Assembly: GCF_003945595.2 (NCBI RefSeq)
Contig: NW_024104423.1
Span: 1-64,000, forward strand
Direction: 5' to 3'
Length of the DNA stretch: 64,000 nt
From: Pipra filicauda
Lineage: Eukaryota; Chordata; Aves; Passeriformes; Pipridae
Of this stretch, positions 13,505-26,700 are shown piece after piece (positions within the stretch are counted from its first letter, which is position 1; the number at the start of each line of letters is the position of its first letter). The notes under the pieces were generated by a model, which saw only the letters and a program-made list of their open reading frames with translations, was not told the DNA's origin and searched no databases. A program made the position numbers and the translations under genes.

Positions 13505-16500
13505 GGAAGATAGGACAAAACCGTGAGTGAACTCAACCTATAGGTTCAGGGAGAGGATAAAGGCAAAGTAAGTAAAAAAGATGCTACCCTAAGCTGCCTA
13601 TAGATCATTTCTCTCAGGAGTCACTGCTAGAAAACACATGCTGAGTCATGGGCACTATAAGCAGTAATTTTAGGAGAGATGATTGTTTCCTAGTTGAAAT
13701 ACTATGTGAAAGGTCCCTCAAAACACTAATTTGTTTTGGAAATATTTTAGGTCATTCAAGAAGTATGCAAAACAATCTTCCCAAAAACCCAGCTGTCCAT
13801 CAATCACTTCAGGATCACAAAGAATTAACTGCTTATTTCCCTCATATTCCTATTAAAAGATTATATCTTAAACTCAGGACAAATGAGAGGAAAAATAATG
13901 ACATTCAATCTCCATCCCCAAATGAATCTCTCCTAGAAGTTTTTCATGTTAAATGTCGAGATCCTTAAGCAACTGTATTTCAAATTCAGACACAGGCACG
14001 CTGTGCTCGCATATTTAACCATGTTTTCCTATACAAAACCTCCTTCTGTCTTACAGACTGAATCGCTAGCTGAAATGTCCCCTCTGGCCACATTTACAAT
14101 CTTGATTATAATCCTTGATGAAACAAGGAAGTGAAAAATCCTTGTATTTAATCATAATAAATTAAACTAATGAGCTTTCCTGGCAGATTTATTACTTTTC
14201 AAATGGATGAAGTTCCACTGGCTGATCATATGCAAGCCAAAGAAAGTCTTATATAAGGGAAGGGGTAGGGAAGGGGCACGTAATATTTTACTTGAAAAGA
14301 GTACATTCCTGATATCTTGGTATGTTCCTAAGAACAATTGGGCTTGTACTTTTCCTTCACACTTGTATGAGGATCAGAGAGGAAGGGTCAAAGACAAAGT
14401 TCAGAGACTCAACAATGAGGTGGAGAGATGCTGGATAGTGTCAGGAATGGTTTTAGCTTATATCAGTCCTACCCGACACAAGGAGATAGGCTTTAGTTCT
14501 CTGCCATTGCACTCACATAATGCAACATAGTGACTCTTTCGGCATCATTCTAAAATACATAATCCAAAATTGCATGTACTAATTTAAGACAATATATGCA
14601 AAAATGTAATATTATCCACTTACATCCAAGCAGCTGATGAAGAACCTTTCCTTTTTCACCAGAAAAAGCAGCTCAAGATGGAGTTCAGTCTTGACCCTGC
14701 AGAGCTGTTTCTCTGCAACAGGGGGACAAAGCCTGGGTCCTGAGCTGCAAGAAGAATCAGATGGGAGAGCTTTTCTCCTTGAGCTTCTGGCCTCTTTCAA
14801 GCTCTGCCTGAACAAAAAGCATGCCCTCTCTTCACGCTTGTCTCAGGGTTGTACCAATGTTGGCTGATAGCAGAACAAGAGAAGGCATCCCCCAGTGTGA
14901 GGTGAAAGTGGAAGAGAGCTGCGACCATGCTCGAACTTTGATGGGCAGTAGTTAGCAACAGGACTGCAGATGGTGTAGCAATAAAGACAAAAAAGTTCAA
15001 GGCATGAAAGGACATAAAATTCTCCATATCTAAATAATATTAATTTACCCCTGTAATTCTTTTTCCTTTTCTTCTTCTCCTGACAATCAGATAAAATATA
15101 GTAGGCCAATTGTCTGCAAAGGGAAGTCAGTCACTGCTCTGCAGCCACCAAAAGGGTGAATTTAGTCACGGCTTAAGGAGAATCACAGGTCTAAGTTAAT
15201 TACTGCAGGCTTTCTACACGCTACATGCTTGCTTCTTTAGTCAGATAGAAAAATATTTTGAAATAAAATTCTACAACTTTTTTTTCACAGCTCTTTCTGA
15301 TGTGCTTTTAACAAAACAGAAGGAAAGTGCTTAATGTTTCTACTTCTGAAATTGTGATCCTTTATACTCAGTCACTTAGCACATAGCACCGGTCCAAGGA
15401 CATGGTTAAACTTTGTAGACATGCCTTTCAAAGACCATTTGAGTCGCAGGCACTTTGTTAAAAGAAATGAGTAATGTTGTCTTCTATTGCAGATAGAAGT
15501 TGTTCTAGACACTGGCCACAAACTTGGGCATCAAAGAATTTCTGGTCCAGTGGAATCCTCACAAGCATGATCGATATATCAACTGGATACTGCTCAGCAG
15601 GGCAGTATCTGCAATTATTTTCTTCTTCTCACCACATGCAATAACAAGTGAGAAAAATTTTCTATCCAAAAGGAAACCAAGACACAGAGATATACTGCAA
15701 AAGTGACAGTGAGAAAGCTGGGTAGCTGTTTCATTACAGGGTTACGGGCTACCAACATTAGACTGACATTCCCACAGCAAAAACCAAACAAGCTCTGGCG
15801 ACTAACATTCATTTTTCTCCCTCCTGCATGCCTCTCTCAAAAGTGGTAATCCTCTGATAATTGTTGCTGGATTTCCCCTAAGAAATTGATAAAATGGGGC
15901 TCCCAGCATACTGTGCAAAGGCAAGAACAACAGAAAGAGAAGTGATATTAAATTCCACAATGTTCTAAATTTCCATTTGTCTAGGTTTGCTACTTCTGGG
16001 TGACTGTGGATTCAGTGTAGCATACATGGAGAATTTAATTAAGGAGGGCTAATGGAAGCAAACCTTTTTCTGCCCAGCACCTGTACTCTGACTTCAGTTT
16101 TAGAAGCCTGCATGGTTACTGCAGGAAGTAGTTATACAGAAAAGCAAATCTTAATTGTTCTTCATTCTTAAACTGTTTGATTACATCTGGTAAATATTGT
16201 GCCCTTAAGTCATTTAATAATTCAGCTTTTCCACTTTGAAATAATATTAGTGCTGTATGAAAGGTTACTTGGAGGGCCAATTCTAATTACTGAATACATC
16301 CTGCACAAAAATATTCAAAATTATTTCCAAACATTTGCCAATCCCAGCTTCAGTAATATGCTTTTAGTAGGGTAGTTTAATTTCAGTGTGCCCATTTAAC
16401 TTCATTTCTTTTTCTGATTTAAATGCTAGCCTACTCCAGTTGTGGATTCCTGGATGTTTTGGAAACAGGTGGCTGTTAAACTAAGTTCTGGTTCAGAGAA

Positions 16501-17647
16501 TAGTATTAATCAATATACTGCAATTTTCAAGACACTTAAGACTTGAATCCCCCATTAAATCCAAATCTGCCCTCACAAGACACTAATTATGGAAATATAT
16601 TCATATATTTCAGTGATATTAGTTACACATCTACATCTGCCTCAGACAGACAAATGAAAAAATACTGCTGTGGGTTAAACATGGAGCTGTTAGGCACATG
16701 AGAAGGTAGATGCAGCCCCAGGCTACCACCTATTACAACAGAATTTTATTTCTATACACTTATAATTGTTCCATAGCTAATAGATAATTTCCAAATACAG
16801 TCATGGAACAGAAACAGATGAAAATCAGAGGTTAGTTGTAATCTTTCAGTATAAAAAACCTCAGATTTTTACATTGATTACAGTCTCAGACTGAGTCAAT
16901 ATTAATTTGGAGTCACTCGACTATACTCTCCATCATTTTACATGCTGTTATTTTGTGCAATAAAAAGTATAGAAAGCGTAGCAATATCTGTCAAGAGAAT
17001 TGGCAAAAACAAGGCACTGAATTTCAACAATTTTGCTAGTTACATTATAAAAAATTGTCCTATTACTATACCTATAATAAATAATAATCTTTGCAAGTAT
17101 TTGAAAAAAATGATATTACAGTCATGCGGAATAATAACTCTTGGAGTATCTAAATGGAGGAATAATATCTAAGGTAAGCAAAGCCTTCTAAAGCCTTCCC
17201 TTACAAACTACAGTCATACACTAAATACAGTGCAAAGTTCAGCAAAGCCAGCTGGAAGGCTTCTGTGAACCTCAGGAAGCATTGATCAGACCATGACAAA
17301 AGCACTTCAGTCAAACATAAATGGAGCTCACATTCATTCAATACGGGGACATCACCGGTTTAAAAGATAAAGAGCTTTTCTGTCTTCTAAAAAAGAACAT
17401 CTCCGTTGAAGGTATGATGTAAAAACCCTTACAAGTACCTGAATCAAAATGGATTTCACTACCTATCAGGTCACACACAGCCCAAGCCCCTTGACTCCCA
17501 CCAGATTTAGTGTCTATACCAAATAACAAGGCACTTTCCTGTTCAAATTGCTAAGGCTTTACTTTTAGCACTGCAACAATATGGGGTGGTTTAGGTGGAG
17601 GTAAATTTCTTCACAGGAAAGATCTGCTACAGCTTGAAGCCCCTCAC

Positions 17648-17692
17648 AAAAAAAACAAAACAAAACAAAAAACTCAAACAAACAAAAAAAAC
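17648..17692. repeat. A-rich CAAAA simple repeat
   Basis: Low-complexity run of A with interspersed single C residues. Confidence 0.8.
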
Positions 17693-18193
17693 ACACTGAC
17701 AGCAGGCATGTACTATGTCAAACTGAAAGGAAAATATTTGACAAGGTTATAATAGACTCAGATAGACTTCTCCGAATGAATACCATGTGCAGCGCTAATG
17801 GCAGCAGTACTCTGCTGTAATGAATAATCTATTTCTTCAGGCCTGGAATAGGGGTGCTGGTCTCAAGTCAAAGTCTCACCTGGGGTTTACAACCACGCCC
17901 AGTGGATGTCTATAACAAAGATAAGGGGGGCTCTAACACAGATACAAGCACAGAATCCAGCACCTAACCTTATTTTTGCTACATTTCTTAACAAAAGAGG
18001 TTATATGTGAGGACAAAAAAAAAAGCTTTTTGCTTTTATGCTCAACCATTAGGCTGCACAGCCCTTAGTCTGTCTGGTTTACCGCCCTTAGAATGTGCTG
18101 TTGGAAAGTACTTCATTTATTTCCCATGACCACTCTATGATGACCTGACCAGCTGAGGCATATTTGAGTTTTCATTTAAAAGAAATAAAGAGA

Positions 18194-18256
18194 AAAAAAA
18201 CAAACAAATGCAAACAAACAAACCCAAACAAACCCAAACAAACAAACAAAAAACCC
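18194..18256. repeat. (CAAA)n simple repeat
   Basis: Imperfect tandem units of CAAA and CCCAAA, preceded by A-rich sequence. No LINE or SINE body is visible next to it. Confidence 0.85.
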
Positions 18257-21200
18257 AGACAAAAGGGATGTCTACATCATTTGTCTCTGAATTGAAATTC
18301 TCTGAAGTGATTTTATGTTGTTGAACTTCCTGGTCAAAGAATGAACTTTTCCTGAGGTATCCCTACTACCCATTCTGACCACCACAAGAAAGGCTACAGG
18401 GGAGCAGGAAGTTCTCTAAATAAATCTTTGCAGAAGCCCCAGTTGACCAGAACACAATTTGAAATGCTCATAGCCACTTCTTCTTCAACATGCCTTCTAA
18501 TACCATCCTCTCTAAAGAAAGGTGTAGAGAAGGAGTAAAAAACCCTCAGCCACCAGGAACTTCTCAATGGAAAGCCTGTCTAGTTTTGCAGGCATGAGAG
18601 AAGCCAAAACTTGGACCTCCTGAGGCTAATCACCACTTGAAACTACACTGCAAAGTCTTCACTGCTTTAAGACTTCACCTAGGAAAATAAAAAAATAGTA
18701 GGGAATGAGGGTGAATGGTGCACTTCACTGGCTGAGCAGTTTTGGAAGAGATTCCTAGAACTCCTTCATATACTTGAGAGTGCTGCTGGCATCAAAATTG
18801 TCTTGTTTTATTTGAAGTTGCTTTCACCTAGGTGGGTAAATGTTCGGCTTCCAGCTTTTGGGCAAATATCATCTCACTTGTGGGGTTCTTTGTCTTCCAA
18901 ACAAAGCTTTGAATTATTTCCTAAAGAATTTCAGCCTGATGGATATTGGCAGTGGAAGGCGTGTTAAATAATTCATGAAGAGAAGGATGGACACAAGAAG
19001 TGTCAGCTTTCCTTTTTATATCCTTTTCCCCTGCAGCCTTTGAAACATATTTTATGCAGTTTCTTTATAATTCATACAAATACACAAAGGCTAACCCTTC
19101 ACATTAGGCTCTCATGAATATACTGTGCAAATTCATATGCAAAGCAGATGTAACCCTCAGGCCATTGGCACATGACCAGCTGCAAAAGAGGTACCACTGC
19201 ATCAGGCAGCATTTTGTTGTTTCTGGCCATCCCCTGAATTTAAGCAGGAATGAAACAAAATGGAACAGACAAAGGCAGTATATTTTACACTCCTTTACAC
19301 CAAAAGTACAAGCACAGATCAACATACTCTTTCTAACCTTTTGGGATTCTTAACTATCTCCAGGGTAAATAAACAGGCTGTTACTTTTGTTCCTTCTCTT
19401 AGAAAACATCCTCAGTTCTGTCAATGATTTGAAAGTACCGGTGTAGTAAATACTTTTATATCAAAAAACTGATTCCATATGTACAACAAACATCCTTTAT
19501 TTCAAACACACATATGTTTGTATTGCTTGCTCAGAGCTGGACTATGACTAAAACAAGTGGATTATCGCCTTCAGGAAAATCTTCTTTCTAATCATACATC
19601 TTGGCATTTATATATTTTGGTAAATACCTTAGCTTACTAGGAACCTGCCATAACACTAGTGTCAATATGGAACCGAAGGGAAGCATCTTAAAATGTTTGC
19701 TCCAGCATGATCCAAAGCTGACTGAAACTTCTGGAAAGACTTTCACAGTCTTTCCTGAACTTAGTCCTTTAATCCCTTCCAGAATCACAGTTTACCATGT
19801 ATTGATACTCCCACCTAAATAAAGTCGAGATATTTGTGCATCAAAGAACAATTAGTCTGAGAAAAGCAAGAATAAAAAATACTTTTAAAGAAGAGTTTCC
19901 ACTAAAACTTTAATATCAATATTTTACCACTAGGCGAAAACATCAGAGAAAACAGCATATTAGAACCCCGAATGGTGACATAAGACATGCATTAAAATCT
20001 TAATTAAAGTGCATTCTGCATGACAGCAAGTCTTGGCAGTGCAAGTCATCTACCAAACCCTATGAAATGCATTTGAGATTTGAAAAGAGCAGATACAATT
20101 TTTTAAAGTTTATATATATATATATATGTATAATTTATCTCAAGAGATAAGAAGGAAATTTAATAGTATTCAAATTGCTCAACATTTTAAGTTTGCCTGA
20201 AATTAAACACACATCATATAATCTGGTCCTTATAAACATTATTTACCCTACCCAAAGCTATCAGGCTACCTAGAGGGAGGCCTCAGTAAACTGCTACTGT
20301 TACAGAAGTAGACAAGCCACAGCTTTTTCCAGAAGGGCTTAACACTTGTAGCTCTGATCCAACAAATGCTCTTCGCCATAATCTCTTTGGCATTAATAAT
20401 TCATTATACTTAATGAGACTTCTAACATGCAGAAAATTAGACAAGTCGTTATTTCTTCAAAAGCTCATTTTCTTCTAGGCAAAAGCAAGAAAGCAGCAGA
20501 CACATGGTAGAGGAATGATCGTTCTGGCCTAGACAAACAGCTCACTAATTCTTTTTTCAAAGGTATGAATTAATCATCTCCAGTTACCTCTTATGAAGCC
20601 ATTGCTACTTAGTTTTTATGTATAACTGTGTGTCTTAAATCTCTATTATCAAGTGTTGCACACCTGTCAACTAGCATTAATGTGATTGCAGGCTCTGTTA
20701 AGGTCTGTTTGTCTGATAAGCTTTTTAAAAGCTTAAAGGAGTTAATTTCCTCTCAGGTTGCTCCTCAGCATTGAGCCTAACTTCAAAACAGTAAAATCAC
20801 TCTTTTCTCTCTTAAAACATCCTTCATTCGTTTCTTTGTCAGCAGAAATTCTATTTCCTTTATACAAATATTTTTTTTTATTGTCACCATGACAGCCAGT
20901 TCCAGTAGCAATAAAAATTTCGTCCTTTTCCTCTTTCACTGCTTCTTCCCTTCCTTTGGATCTCATGTGCACCAGACCGGAGATAGACTTAAAGGGTCTT
21001 TACCAAAAGGAACTACCCCAGACAACTTTCCTGGGTAAGACTGACTGGTTCAGATTAAAACCTCAGATTCAGACACACTTGGAAAATTGCTCTTGCTTGA
21101 GCTAACTCATCTCAGTCGCACATAGGCAGAAGAGGAAGTTGTCCTTGCCATATAAGAAAAGCTATTGCACCTTTGTGAAGAAATTTTAAGAATAAGAAAA

Positions 21201-23643
21201 TATTCTACCAGAGTCAATACCTGTTCCTAAACCTTGACACTACGTGGATACAATTAAGAACATAAATTTTCTTCTGGATCTAAAAGCAGATGCTGCTAAA
21301 AGCTGGCAAAGCAGTAAGTATAGGTGCTGAAGAGTGCTCTCTTGACTTCAGATCTCTCTTCCTCTGTTAAAACAGCAAAATGGAGTCATTCAAAATACTG
21401 ACAAAGCTGAGATGCAAAAGCTTCCAGAACATGTCCGAAAGCAGGAAATTACCCTTCCAGGAGAGATGTCAAAAAATGTCAGCAAAGGACACTGCAGGTG
21501 CTAACTTGACTTTGTACATATTATTCCCATATTCATCTGCATAGATGCTAAATCAGCCTGTGCACTCATTGTGTTGTCTGTGTTTGGTTCCAGTTTTATT
21601 TTTGAGTGAAGCATACTCAATAAACCAGATAAAAGGAAGTAACGAGAAAAATGGGAAGATGCTAAACAAGGGTTGAGGTCAGCAAGGAAGAGACACCAAT
21701 GTAAGAAGGTAGGTCAGATTTAGAAATAATAGGATATGGATTTACATTGGGGAAACTGAGTATGGTAGGATTAAATAATGCAGATGGATGTAACACTCTA
21801 GTGTGTGGATCTTGGATTTTCAGTCCTTTCTTATCTCCGAAAGACATTAATTTCCAGGGTCTGATCTGGTTTCCACGTTTCCATTCAAATATGACAGATC
21901 CAGGTCTCACTTCCTTAGGCTGTGGGACCAGTCAATATGGAAGGAGAAAAGTAGGAGATGAAAACAGTCTTCACCTACTGTAGAGGCTAAATATTTGCTC
22001 AGAACTGGCCCCTCTTTCTTTTGGAGGAAGGGACTGCAACCAAGACACAAGATTCATCTTGTTTATTTAGCCTCTTACAGTGCTTCGAGACAGTACGATT
22101 TGTGAGCATAATTAGGGAAGACCTGTTGAGTCACCAACTTCTGTGACCAGCATGGAATCAGTGTTAGATTTCTCTTTCTTTTTCCTTTGGGAGTAAGGGA
22201 GGGGATTTAGCATCTGGGATTATTTTCTTGTGCTATGATTTTTTTAACTACTGCCTTTGCAATGTACCAAAAAGAACACGAGTGCCAATGCTTCTTGAGG
22301 TTTCTTCTGCATTTACCTTTTCTCATTAGAATTTATCCTAAGAATCACACATTACTCCAGAGCAGCAAAAACGTGTCCTTGTTTCTGTCAGAAATATTGC
22401 ACTTAGTATGCAAAGTTGTTTTTAATCTTCAAATTGGTCTGCATTCATATAGATGGCGCCTTACAGCATTGTTTTTGCAGCCTTAATGGGGAAAATGAAA
22501 GCGCTGGGGCAAAGTAATTGGATTTCAGCTGAGAAGCAGCATTTGAATGAAATCAATAAAGATTCTGTCATCTAATATTTTAAGTTTGGTACAATGTGTA
22601 TACTACAGGTCAGTGTAAATTCATTAAAAAGATCAATGCGATGAAATTTGTCTTGGGTGCCTTGAAATATCCTAGGGTGACTTGAGAGGAAGTTGCCAAG
22701 GAAACAAGAGATGCAACTCAGAGAAACATTTAGGTGTTTTAAGTTAATGTCTGAATTCTACTGAGTTTCTAAGATAGCATAATATAGGAAGTTGTCATGG
22801 AGACAAAATTAAACAAATGGTTAATGAATAGCCAAGCTGGGCAATTACTGCAGGTGGCTGTGTCAAACAGTTTGGACTAGAATACTCTTAAAAATGAGAA
22901 CTCTCCACAGGTTCTTGATTGTTGTTTTTTACATCAGATAAAACAAGAAAATGGTGCTTAGGTACCAAAATGGCAGATGCATGAGCAAAACCACTAACAG
23001 ATAGACGTCTTTATAGGTGGGTTGATTTTGGATAATATAAATCATAACTCCTTAACTAGCATCTAGAAGCTCTGCTATAAATAGTAAACTTGCTTTGAAC
23101 TTCAGATATACTTCTCCTGCATTATTGTTCATATCAAATGAAGCATTTTAATTAGCAATACTTTTAAAACTCGATTTGTGTCTTGATTGGTGCCTTTTCT
23201 ATGCCAAAGGCTTTTGTTTGCCATGATGTTTTGGGTTTGCTTTTTTACCCTGGGTTTAGTCCCATGTCTACTTTTCTTCAATAATAAATCCTCGCCAAAG
23301 TTATTTAAATACCTGTAGCAGAACATAACAGTAATTTTCCAGGATCATGCAAGCATCAGTGTTTTCCTTCCTTTATTATTCTGTTTCACCTCCTCAATTT
23401 CCTCTCTCATTACGTTGGAGGCATTTCTTAGCATGTGTTACATTTCTTACAGTGCTTTAGGATCTCAGCATTAATGGTAAAATTCATAACTTTCTATCAA
23501 ATTCAAAGGAGAAATCTAAGAACATATACAGTACTATGCAATCCATATTCTTTTTTAATGCATTGAGGAAACCATGGCATTGGCAGTCTCAGGGAGATTA
23601 GCTGATACAGGCACCATAACTGAGCATGCAGAAGGCATTTAAT

Positions 23644-23777
23644 TCTGTTATACACAGACATATATATACATACACATACATGTATACATATACACACATA
23701 TATACACATTTAATACACATAAATACACACATATATACACATATATATACATATATATACAGACATATATATACACA
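23644..23777. repeat. Imperfect TACACA/TATA microsatellite
   Basis: About 130 bases of alternating purine-pyrimidine repeats mixing ACATA, TATACA and ATACAC units. Long frames on both strands here, rich in Tyr, Val, Cys and Ile, are only by-products of the repeat. Confidence 0.9.
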
Positions 23778-26700
23778 TTTCATTCTGTTATATACAGACA
23801 GACTACATCTAATGTATAGATAAGATAGATAATGTAACACTTCTGCATGAAAATTCCTTTCACAAAGCTACTCAAAATTCACAATAATTTTACTTCCCTG
23901 ATGAAATCCTGGGTTTAGCCCTCAAATACTTGTTCCTGGGAAGTATTTCCTATCTAACATTCATACTAAGAACATCATGCTATTTAATTTGCTAAAAGCT
24001 TCTGGCCATTATGTTCTAGAATCAGCCTGTCACTTGTTAAAAATAACAGCTTTTTGAGATGTTTCACAAACAGTTTTGTCTGCCTTAAATAGCAAGGAAT
24101 TGAGATGCCAAATACTGGATGACAACATTTGTAGCTCCCTCACCATTTTAAGTTACAGCTACAGTTATAAAATTTAAATATACATTATGTCATTTCTCCC
24201 AGCTACACACACACAAATTGTACATTTTGAAGTGTATTTGTGCTTGCACAGGAATGAAGCTAAAGAAAGCTTGTGTCATTTGTTTGGCCACTAGAAGTGC
24301 TCTGCACTTTAATGAGGTTTAGCTTTTTCATGAACATACAAAAATCTTTCCTTTGACCCTTTCATGCCCTCCTCACCGTGTACCCCAAGGGTGACATAGG
24401 TTGGTGGAGTATTCATACACTCTGCGGTCCTATTTGCCCTCTGCCTGCTGCCCCAGGTTGCTCCTCGTTCAGTGCAGCTGTACGGATGGTGGACAGGAAA
24501 AAAATAGGAAATCCCATCCAAAAATACAAAATTTCTAGCCCAGCAAGACCTCTCCAATTTTTTCTGGGGTTGATGGTGGCGAATTTTTCACCTAAAGAGA
24601 GGAAATATAAGATAGAGTGTTACTGTCATATTTGTCTTCACATCAGCTTCACAGGGTCCAGATGGATGATTGGATAGAAGAAAAAGGAGAATCCAACTCT
24701 CACAATCTCATTAAAAGTTTTGAAATTTCAGCACTTCCCCAGAACTCTGAATAATGATTTCCAGGAGAATCTCAGCTTTTGTGTAAGCTTCTAGACTTTT
24801 TGGTCATATAGAAAAGGTGCTTAAAAGGTTTAGAAAGAGAGAACAAAGAGACTAAGACCTATATAGGATTTTTGTATGCTTTTTTAACATCTACATATTT
24901 TTGAGAGGCTTAAGTCATAATACAGGAATGATTGGGACTAGTCAAGAGTCAAGAGTCTAAATATGAATCATATTTAACATGAATGCATGCCCTTGGAAAC
25001 AACACACAATTTCTTTTTCTGTCAATCCTCCTATCAGAAAAACTAAATAGAACTAGGATTTCACCAAGCACCAGATGCTGTCCCTGAGCTATGAAGGGTA
25101 AGACAGTAAGATAAAGAGAAGAAAAACAATTCATTGTCATTCACAACTTTGTATTTAAGACTACCTTGCCCTTAAATGTATTTTGCAACCTGTATGATTC
25201 TGCAATTGTACAGCTTTGTGCTAAAGATAATAAAATAACCTTGAGTTGTGCTTCATAGCAACACAATCAATTAACTACTTACATATGGACAAACACTTGA
25301 ATATATTGTATTGCTTCTGGATGCCATGTTATATTTCTCTCATAGACTGCATTCAATTAACTCAAGGCTGTTTCTAGTTCCTGAGCACGCTGTAGAACAA
25401 AGTCCTTCACAGAAAGGGCATTTGCCTCCTGTGCGTCAAGATATGAAAACTTTAAACTTGAACGAATCCTCTGAAAGTTTAATTTCAACACTATTTGTGC
25501 TAGAAAGTCTCTTTTTAAGGTCTGTTGTAGTTTAAGGCAGCTGAGGAAGTAAATCAGACTCCAGCTTATTGCTCACTGCCCAAGGATGGTGTAGTCAGCT
25601 GGATAAAGGCAAAAATGTGTCTTTGTTTTCCAGGTTTGCTATGCAGTTAAATGCCAGATGTTCTCTGGATTTTTTTTTTATAGCCTTTATTAGAAGTTAT
25701 TAACTTTCTGAGATCATGAGTAAAGGGGCATGGCAAACCTTTAAGTTAGTTTCTTCTTTGTCTTCTCTACTATTTGTATGAGCCAGCAAATAAAAATAAA
25801 GTGTTCTATTTTAACAGCAGTATTTGCCCAGTAACTGATTTTGCTTGATATTCTGCAAATACAAGCTGAAGAGATACTGAAGTTATGGGAATTCTGGGAT
25901 ACACAGTTATGCTGTGTATTCTCAAATTATTAATTTTCTGTCCTTCTTAAATGCTCATATGGGTTAGCATTTATGCAAGAATCAGTGGTATCACTGGGTT
26001 TTCTTGCATACTTTTTAATGACCAGTGCTACTAGATTCACTCGGGGTGACAAATCGTGCTTTACCCAACTAATACAATGATTATTTAAGACTTTGACTAT
26101 TGACGAAAGGCTATTTGCATCCCTCAAAAAATATTCATGCTGAAATATGTACAGAAATGTAATGCTTGTACCTGTGAAATTTGCAGCAGTTCTATGAAGA
26201 AAAAGGCAAAACTCCTCAAATGATTCTTTATGAATGATCTTTTCAACTGTAAATGTGAAAATGGGACCTTAAAAAATTCAACAGTCCTTTTAAGATTAAC
26301 ATAACTTTCAAAATAAACAGGTTTGTGCACTTTTTATTCTTGAAAAACGCAGCTGAACCAAGAAGAGAGGCCAGAGCTGTCCTCCCAGGAGAAGTTGTTA
26401 AATAATTAATATAAACCCCAATAACTCTCAGACACTTCAAACCAGGCACAAAATATAGAAAACTCACAGTAGTTAGTCAGTACATCAGAACCAGGGATTC
26501 AAGCCATTTTTATTCACTTGTGCAACTCAGGGCAGTTTGTTTCTCACTGAAGTGCTGTTTACACAAAGCATCCATAGCTGAGAAACACTTTAAACATCTT
26601 GTGTATGGAAATTCCCATTAGGAAACACAGACTGTGATATGGCAATTTAACAAAAATAAATTAAATCTAGACATGACCCTCTCAAAGGCAGAGCAAAGGA

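Larger units (their letters stand above)
13505..23643. other. Intergenic, no gene seen
   Basis: Ten kilobases of AT-rich DNA. The longest frames (about 100 codons near 13650-13968 and 14207-14530) have no recognisable domain, signal peptide or flanking splice sites. CAAA-type simple repeats lie at 17648-17692 and 18194-18256, and a short TA run at about 20108-20127. Confidence 0.55.

Noticed and set aside
23503..23840. Tyr/Val/Cys-rich frames on both strands
   Set aside because: By-products of the TACACA/TATA microsatellite.
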